Part shown: piece after piece, positions 57,336 through 64,000 of the stretch
How positions within the stretch are numbered: the stretch's first letter is position 1
How the letters are laid out: each line of letters begins with the position of its first letter
NCBI RefSeq assembly: GCF_037893015.1
Contig: NC_133662.1
Span: 199,945,050 to 200,009,049, forward strand
Length of the DNA: 64,000 nucleotides
Reading direction: 5' to 3'
Source of the DNA: Macrotis lagotis
Lineage: Eukaryota; Chordata; Mammalia; Peramelemorphia; Peramelidae
Position numbers and translations under genes: made by a program
Notes under the pieces: generated by a model
What the model saw: only the letters and a program-made list of their open reading frames with translations
What the model was told of the DNA's origin: nothing
Databases searched by the model: none

Positions 57336-59170
57336 CAAAATCCAACAGCAAAAGATAAGAAATAGAAATTCCATTTAAAGTAACTATAGACAAATAAAAT
57401 ATTTGGTAGTCTACCTACCAAGTTAGTTGAAAATAACTATAAAATGTTTTTCACACAAATAAAATCAGATCTGGGCATATGTCAATTTCTCATGGAAAAG
57501 ATGAGCTAATATAATAAAAAATGATATTTCTCCTTAAATTAAATTACTTATTAAGTATTATACAATCAAACTTCCAAATAATTACTGTATTGAATTAAAA
57601 ATAGTAACTAAATTCATATGCAGGAAAACAGATAAAGAATATCAAGGGAATTAATGGAAAAAAATGTAAGGGAAGGTGACTTAGCCAATTCAGATCTAAA
57701 ATTATACAATAAAGCATCAGTCATTAAAACTGTTGGTACTGGCTATGAAAGAGAATGGTAGATAAGTGCAAGAGATTAGATGCAAAAGCAACAATAGTAA
57801 ATGGCTATAGTAATTTGCTGTTTGATAAACCCAAAGATTTCAGCCTCTGTATTAAGAACTCACTTTTTGATAAGCTTCTGGAAAAACTGGAAGATAATAT
57901 GGCAGAAACTAGGTATTGACCAAACATCTCATACCCTATTTCAAGATAAGATGAAAATGGATTATATATGGATTATATAGGATGATATTATAAACCAATT
58001 AGGAGAACAAGGAATAGTTTACTTATCAGTTCAATGGAAAGGGGAGTAGTTTATGGCAAAAGAAGGGATAGAGAACATTGTCGAATGTAAAATAAATAAT
58101 TTTGATTACATTGAGTTGAAAAGTTTTGCACAAATAAAACCAATACAACCAAGACTAAAAGGAAGACAATAAGTTGAGAAACAATTTTTATAATTAGTGT
58201 TTCTGACAAAGGACACATTTCTAAAATATATAGAGAACCGAGTCAAATTTATAAGAATACAAGTCATTCCCCAAGAGATAAAGGGTCAAATGATACGAAA
58301 AGGCAATTCTCAGATGAAGAAATTAAAGCTATCTATATTCATATGGGAAAACACTCTAAATGACTTAGAGAAATACAAATTAAAATAACTCTGAGGTGCC
58401 ACCTTATATCCATGAGATTGGCCAATATGACTAAAAAGGAAAATGATCAGCATTAGAGGAGATTTGGGAAAATTGGAACACTAATGCATTGTTGGTTAAT
58501 CTGTGAAAGAATCTAACCTTTCTGGAGAACAATTTGGAATTATCCCTGAAGTTCAATAAAACTGCATACTGTTTGATCCAGCAAAACCATTTCTAGGTCT
58601 ATATCCCAAGAAAGCATGAAAAAGGGTTAAAAAAAACACATGTACACAAAAATATTTATGGCAGCTCTTTTCATAATGGCAAAGAACTGGAAATTGAGGG
58701 GAATAACCTTCAACTGGGGAATGGTTAAACAAATTATGGTATATGAATGTGATAAACACTATTGTTCTATAAGAAATTATGAGGGGAAGGGACTTTAAAA
58801 TAGGCTGGAAAGACTTACATGAGTTGATAGCAAATGAAGTGAGGAGAACCAGAAGAATATTATATACACTAACAACAATGTTGGGTGATGATCAACTATG
58901 ATGGATTTGTTCATTCCAGCAGCACAATAACCAAAAGATAATTCTAAAAGACATGATAGAAAACACCATTAGTATCCAGAGAAGGACCTATGGAGTTTAA
59001 AAGCTTACCAAAGTTTAATATCTTTAGTTTTTAAAAGTTGTCATGTATTATGATTTGTATTCTCTCTATTTTTTATATTTTATTCTTCCTTTACAACATG
59101 ATTAAAATGGATTTATGTTTAGCATGGTTATGCATGTCTAACCCATATTAGATTGCTTTCTGTCAGGGGG
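56886..59170 (+). mobile_element. old LINE-1 (+), 3' portion: RT, C-terminal ORF2, 3' UTR
   Basis: Resumes after the nested element with 'tacagcacccattcctatta' (VQHPFL of RT). The RT active-site block GCA GAT GAT ATG (ADDM) is at 57162-57173, with Ser in place of the usual Phe/Tyr before it. The C-terminal ORF2 region follows to about 58760 ('ggcagctcttttcataatgg'). The 3' UTR ('acaacatgattaaaatggat', 'ttagattgctttctgtcag') fades out at about 59170. A (TA)n tract lies inside at 57271-57336. Many stops make it inactive. Confidence 0.88.
57270..57337. repeat. (TA)n microsatellite inside L1
   Basis: About 33 TA units with one break, within the RT region of the old L1. Confidence 0.95.
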
Positions 59171-60379
59171 AGAGAGGCATGCTGGTCTCTCCTCAGAACT
59201 CTGGAGGGGAAAATACTCTGGAAAGGAAATGACATGGAGAGGAGTTGGTAGTCTCTATAATGTGCCTATTGTACCCCAAAAACTTCAGAAAATTTCTCTT
59301 TGGGTAATATCTCTTGATTCATTTGAATTATCTCATTCCCAAAGGGAGAGCTCATTTAATCTATATTGTTTGGCATATATTCTCAAATGTATACTTTTTC
59401 CTTCTTTTTTTTTTCTATTTTGTTATCTACTTGAATAAATGGATTTTCTTGTTATTTCTATGTGTAATCACTTTGGAACTAACATATGGCAGGAAGGAAG
59501 TTCATCCCTGGATATACATCTTGGTTATATACATCCTTTTCTATTAAATAATAGAGATCACTAGTATACCTCGAACCTAAAAATTAGTTCTCCTTGACTA
59601 ATAATATTTACGGGAGTTGAGAGAAACACTTCTCATCTGGTTCCCCCTCTCTCTAAGGAGAGAGGAGTGGAAAGCCTCTGCCTCAACTTCTTCTTTCTCT
59701 CTTTTGAGACATCAAAGTATTCCCTGAATACCTTGGAGAAAACTAGGAGAATGAGAACTTAGAAATAGCTATTCTTGTCTCCCTACAAGTCACATCTAAA
59801 TAGATCCATACAGTAACATGGAAAGTATATGGGCAAAACCAACACAGAACCCACACATTTTACATTTATTTTATCATGTGCCTTTTGCCCCATAAACACA
59901 GAATTTCCTCACATTTAGTGAATCAATATGTGTTTCTTAAATGACCATTATGTAGTAAAGGATAAGGATACAAGTACAAAGAATGAAATAATCATTACTT
60001 TCAAAGAATTTACTTCCTAATGGGGAAGAAAATAAACACATAAGTAAGTATATTTAGTATTAATATAAACATATGAAAGTAGGTTGGGAGGGAGTGTAAT
60101 AACAGTTGCAAAGATTAGGAAAGGTTTCATACAAAAGAACTGTGCCATAAAGGAAGAGAGCAACTCTAGAAAGTGGATATAAGAAAGGAGTGTATTATAA
60201 TCATGGGCAAAATTCATTGTAAATATGGGAGGTGGAATGCCTTATATACCAGAGAAGGTAGTTTGGCCAGATTTCAGAGTGAGAGGGAAATTGATAAGTA
60301 ATGTGGTAGAAACATGGTTAGGGTCAGATTATGTAGAGTTTTAAAAATTAAACATAAGAGTATATATTTCACCTGAGAA

Positions 60380-60860
60380 ATCACTGGAATTGCTCAAATG
60401 GGGTAGGGGGAGTGAGGAGGAGACAGTCTTTATGGTCAGTCATGTGTTTAAGGAAAATTATTTTGGTTGCAGGATGTAGGATGAACTGGAATAGGAAGAG
60501 AATTAAGATACAGAGATCAATTAGGAAACTTACAATAATCTAGATGAAAAACAAGAAAAGCCTGGGTTAAATTTTAGCTGTGTGAGTAGAAAAAAATACA
60601 GAGGTAAAACCAGGAAGTTTTAGCAATTGGATTGAATTGATTGAATATATATAGGGTGAGTAAAAGTGGGAAATGACAATGACACTGAAATTACAGTCAT
60701 GGATGGCTGGGATAATGGTGATGCCTTCAAAAGTAATAGGCATGTAGGGGGAAAGGAATTTTGACTGAGTCAAAAAAAAAGTGGAGATTGCAAATAAATT
60801 TCTACTGGGAGTGGGGAATAAACAGTTTAAAGAGACCAAACCAAAATATGACTTCATCAC
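60380..60860. repeat. ancient dispersed repeat, partner of 17740-18620
   Basis: 'ttattttggttgcaggatgt', 'tacaataatctagatgaaaa' and 'ggctgggataatggtgatgc' follow the order of the upstream half of the same dispersed unit whose downstream half I place at 17740-18620. This rests on memory of the mammalian repeat, not on an alignment. Confidence 0.4.
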
Positions 60861-63109
60861 ATTTTAACATACAACTTTACAAATTTAAGGAAAAGCTCAG
60901 TTTGGTTGAATTGGCTTCTTTCCTTATAAATAAATAAAACGATGATGGAAGAATTTTTTTTGTACTTCATTAAGATGTGCCAAAGCAAACAAAACTGTAT
61001 TCATCCTTGAACATCACATCCCTGAAAATGTGTATAAAATGGTAAACTTTTCAAATGCAAAGCACATAGAGTGTTTTATAATATTTTACTGACTTGCAAA
61101 GTAAATTAAGTTCCTACAATGTTTTATTAATGCCATAAAAAAGAGAAAAAAATCATTGCCAGAGAATTTGCAGCAAACAGCTTCTACCTGTGGAGTCATT
61201 AAATCTCCAAATGAAAGGAAGCTATGTTTCTAATCCTTGTTTTATATTTGTGTTTGTTTTCTTTTGTCCTGACTGCTGAAGTAATTAACCTGGATTGTTC
61301 CATTCCACTATGTGATTCTGTAGACAGTTTTCACATTTTAAGTAATAGGTACACTAAGGTAGATGGGTGATATAAATACATTCATCTATGGAATATTAAG
61401 AAGTCTATGTATAGAAAAGAAACTACCTTCCTATTCCTCTATGAAGAGTGATTTTCTGGTGCAGGGGCATAAGAGTCTAACAAGTTTAATGATAATAGAA
61501 TTATCCACTGTCTTTGTTAGTAGAGTTGAGGGAGAAAATATCCACTAATACACTATATCACAATTTCAGAATCCAAAAAGCTCTTGTAGGCTAAAACATT
61601 AGATTTAATCAAATAATCTTAAACTGTAATAGTAATCAAAGCAAAGTTTTCTATTGTGACTCAAAACACAACTTCACAGCATAAAATGGAATATTTTCCT
61701 CTATATTACAGTCCTTTTCAATATCCTGAGAGTTTTAGTAGTCTACAAGCTCAAGATGAATCAATTCTATGATACAAAAACCAAGAAATCTAATGAGATC
61801 ATATACTATATTAAACAAACATAACTTCCAGATATCAGGTGTTATGTTATTCCCATTATTTAGCATGCACATTCTGTACACCATATTTTAGGAAGGACAT
61901 TGTTGAAATCGAGAGCATAGAGAAAGAGTAGCCAGGTTGATGATTGGGCCTTGAGGCCATGACATTTGAGAATTGTTTAAAAGAACTGTGAATACTTAGC
62001 CTGAAAAAGAGATGAAAGGAATATAATAATTTTCTTAAAATATTTTATAGTGATCTAGAAAAGAGAGATTAAAGTTGTTCCTCTTGGCTATATAGGGTAG
62101 AAATGGTAATTAATTAATTAATGGAACTTGGAAAGAGGCAAATGTGGGCTTGATACAAAGCAGAGAAAAACCTTTCACAAAATTAGAGCTGATCAGAAAT
62201 AGAAAGGATATAACAATGGGTGAGTTTCCCTTTTGTTGAAAGTCTTAAAGCAAAAGTTGGATCACCGCTTACTTTGTATGTTGCAGAATAGATATAGATA
62301 CATGGATTTAGAGTTGGAAAGGACCTAGATACCATATATTCCACCTCCCTCATTTTAAAAATTAAACTAATAAAAATGAGAATAAAAAAGTACCTTGCCT
62401 TAAAAAATAATTTAAAAAGATAGTATTTCCAATACTGTCTTTGTCATATCTGCTTAGAAAATCTCAAAACTAATTACGTTAGATTGATTAGCATTGCTGA
62501 ACATACCAGATGGGACTCGTGGATGACAGTACTAGAATTTCCTGGTTGCCCTCTAAGTTACCTCTAGAATCCTGACAAGAGGAGAGAATACACTGGGGAA
62601 TGCCAACCTGTCAATGTGAGTACAAGCTTGAGAAGTGAGTGCTAGAAGGGGTGCTATAAGAGGATAGAAGGCAGGCATCCTGTAAGAGCTAAAGTCACAA
62701 CCTTCCCATGATTACAGTCATTAACTAGGTTATGGTGAAGTGTGAGTTAATAAACTCAGGATCAAGTGAGCCACATAATCATTTGTTTAACATGACTAGG
62801 TGTACAGTCTAAGCTCTGATGACTTAATTGGCTCAGAAATACTTGCTTTCATCAGTTGGCTCTGTACCAAATGACTGCAGACTGATAACTGGGCCAGGCT
62901 CATTGTGCTGGCAGTTAAACACAAGGTTAAGGTACAGATTGAGTATCCGAAGCATATTTCATTTAAATTTGGCTCCTGACATGAAAAGTCAGATGAATTA
63001 AACTTGATCCATAATCTCTCAATGGTAAATCCACTGAACCTGATATAAATCGATGGCCAAAAGTTACCGGATCATTAAATATTTGTATAGCTGGCATCTT
63101 AAAGAGATT

Positions 63110-63322
63110 TTTTTCAGTTAATATTTTAATTTTTGTCCAATTACATGTAAAGATTGCTTTCAACATTCATTTTTTATAAGATTTTGAGTTCCAAATTTTT
63201 CTACTTCCTTCCCTTCCTGCTCTCCTCCTCAAGACAACTAGCAATCTGATATAGTTTACAAGTATATAATCATGTTAAATATTTTATCATATTAGTGATG
63301 TTGTGAAAAAAAGAATTAGAAC
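63110..63322. repeat. dispersed repeat, third copy, interrupted by L1
   Basis: 'gtccaattacatgtaaagat', 'cattttttataagattttga', 'gttccaaatttttctacttc', 'gatatagtttacaagtatat'. Same order as 32510-32700. The L1 at 63324 begins inside this family's usual continuation. Confidence 0.75.
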
Positions 63323-63323
63323 A

Positions 63324-64000
63324 GGGGCAGAGCCAAGATGGTGACAAGAGCGGATCCTCTCTTAGACGGTCTCTCATAAAACATATAAACTAAGGACTCT
63401 AACTAAATTTTTGAGAGACAGAACCCACAGAGGGACCCAGTGAGGCAGTTCTCCTACTCAAGGTAACCCAGAAAAGAACAGAAAGGCTCTGCTTCCCCGG
63501 GGTTGGAGGGGTGGCCCGCCAGAGCGAAAGAACTTCAGCCTCCCGGAGGCAGTCCCAGGGCACTAGGAGACCGGCTCACAGCAGTGGGGGAGTCTCCTGA
63601 CCTATGCCCCCAGGGGAGCACCAGGGACAAATTGGGGGAACAGCAGGGAACCTCTGCCAGAGCGAGCACGTGAAGCCCAGCCCTCAGGGCACACAGCCAG
63701 CAGCTTGGCCACTGCATTCCAGATCCAGGAAACAGAGAAGCAGGTGGAGCCAGTAAGCAGGATCCCCCAGGGCATGAGACCATTGAAGCTAGGGAGGGGA
63801 GTGAAGAGAGACCGTGGAGCTCTACCCCTGGAACAGGAGGCTGGGGTTCTGAACACATTCAGATCCTGATCGCAGTCGAGGCCCCCCCAATAGAACAGCA
63901 GCCCCCCCACATCAGCCCTGTGGCAGAGGGGGGCACATATGGTCATTCACAGACCAGGAGGAAGGACAGAGCCTCACAAACAGATCCTTGTGGGAGTGTC
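63324..64000 (+). mobile_element. LINE-1 5' UTR, cut by window end
   Basis: It begins GGGGCAGAGCCAAGATGGTG (CAAGATGG at 63334-63341) and runs to the window edge with the same 5' UTR type as 40950-40197 in the other orientation. ORF1 would start roughly 70 bp beyond the edge, judged from the other copy. Whether this is a full L1 or another ORF2-less one cannot be told. Reading frames on the - strand here are compositional. Confidence 0.9.

Larger units (their letters stand above)
59171..63323. other. intergenic, mostly unique sequence
   Basis: Contains an old dispersed repeat end at about 59920-60020, the ancient repeat at 60380-60860 and a MIR-like tail near 62310 ('gttggaaaggacctagatac'). 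The dispersed repeat at 63110-63322 closes it. I see no gene and nothing recognisable in about 60870-62270 and 62410-63100. Confidence 0.8.

Noticed and set aside
1..64000. Endogenous retrovirus
   Set aside because: I looked for LTR pairs, primer-binding sites and gag/pol/env motifs and saw none. All RT sequence here is of the L1 type.

Overview
The window is vertebrate nuclear DNA, almost certainly from a marsupial. It carries split exons with GT/AG borders. It also has many tRNA-derived SINEs with an intact A box and B box and the tail 'CTTGCAAAAACCTAAAA', many old MIR-like fragments, and LINE-1 copies whose 5' ends start with a GGAGCCAAGATGG-type sequence. The exact SINE form (GTGGATAAAGCACC...GGTCTCAGACAC) looks to me like an Australian marsupial, perhaps a dasyurid. 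That species-level guess is from memory and cannot be proved here.

The only cellular gene I can support is PLPPR4 (phospholipid phosphatase-related 4, also called PRG-1 or LPPR4) on the + strand. Coding exons 2-7 are all present with intact frames: 5427-5612, 15904-16033, 19757-19952, 26094-26151, 27372-27545 and 33787-35112. Together they give 689 residues. Exon 1 (N-terminus and promoter) lies upstream of the window. The 3' UTR runs from 35113 to about 37.67 kb and ends near an AATAAA at 37649. The product is a six-pass membrane protein with a degenerate lipid-phosphatase core and a long cytoplasmic tail encoded entirely by the last exon.

Introns 1-6 hold MIR-like SINEs, younger tRNA-SINEs (some with clear target-site duplications, TSDs), other dispersed repeats and many microsatellites. 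Intron 2 holds an unexplained 132-bp direct repeat.

Downstream of the gene (37.7-64 kb) the DNA is dominated by LINE-1. At 37735-40950 (- strand) there is an L1-type element with a complete 5' UTR, an ORF1 broken by one stop codon, a 3' end, no ORF2, and a perfect 12-bp TSD: a half-L1 arrangement. At 45.2-59.2 kb an old + strand L1 is interrupted by a - strand L1 (48.06-54.41 kb) and, inside its reverse-transcriptase region, by a second ORF2-less L1 derivative (55461-56885) with a 16-bp TSD, itself hit by a SINE. The last 0.68 kb begins another + strand L1 whose 5' UTR closely resembles that of the half-L1. I see no endogenous retrovirus, no functional tRNA or rRNA gene, no CRISPR array and no second protein-coding gene.
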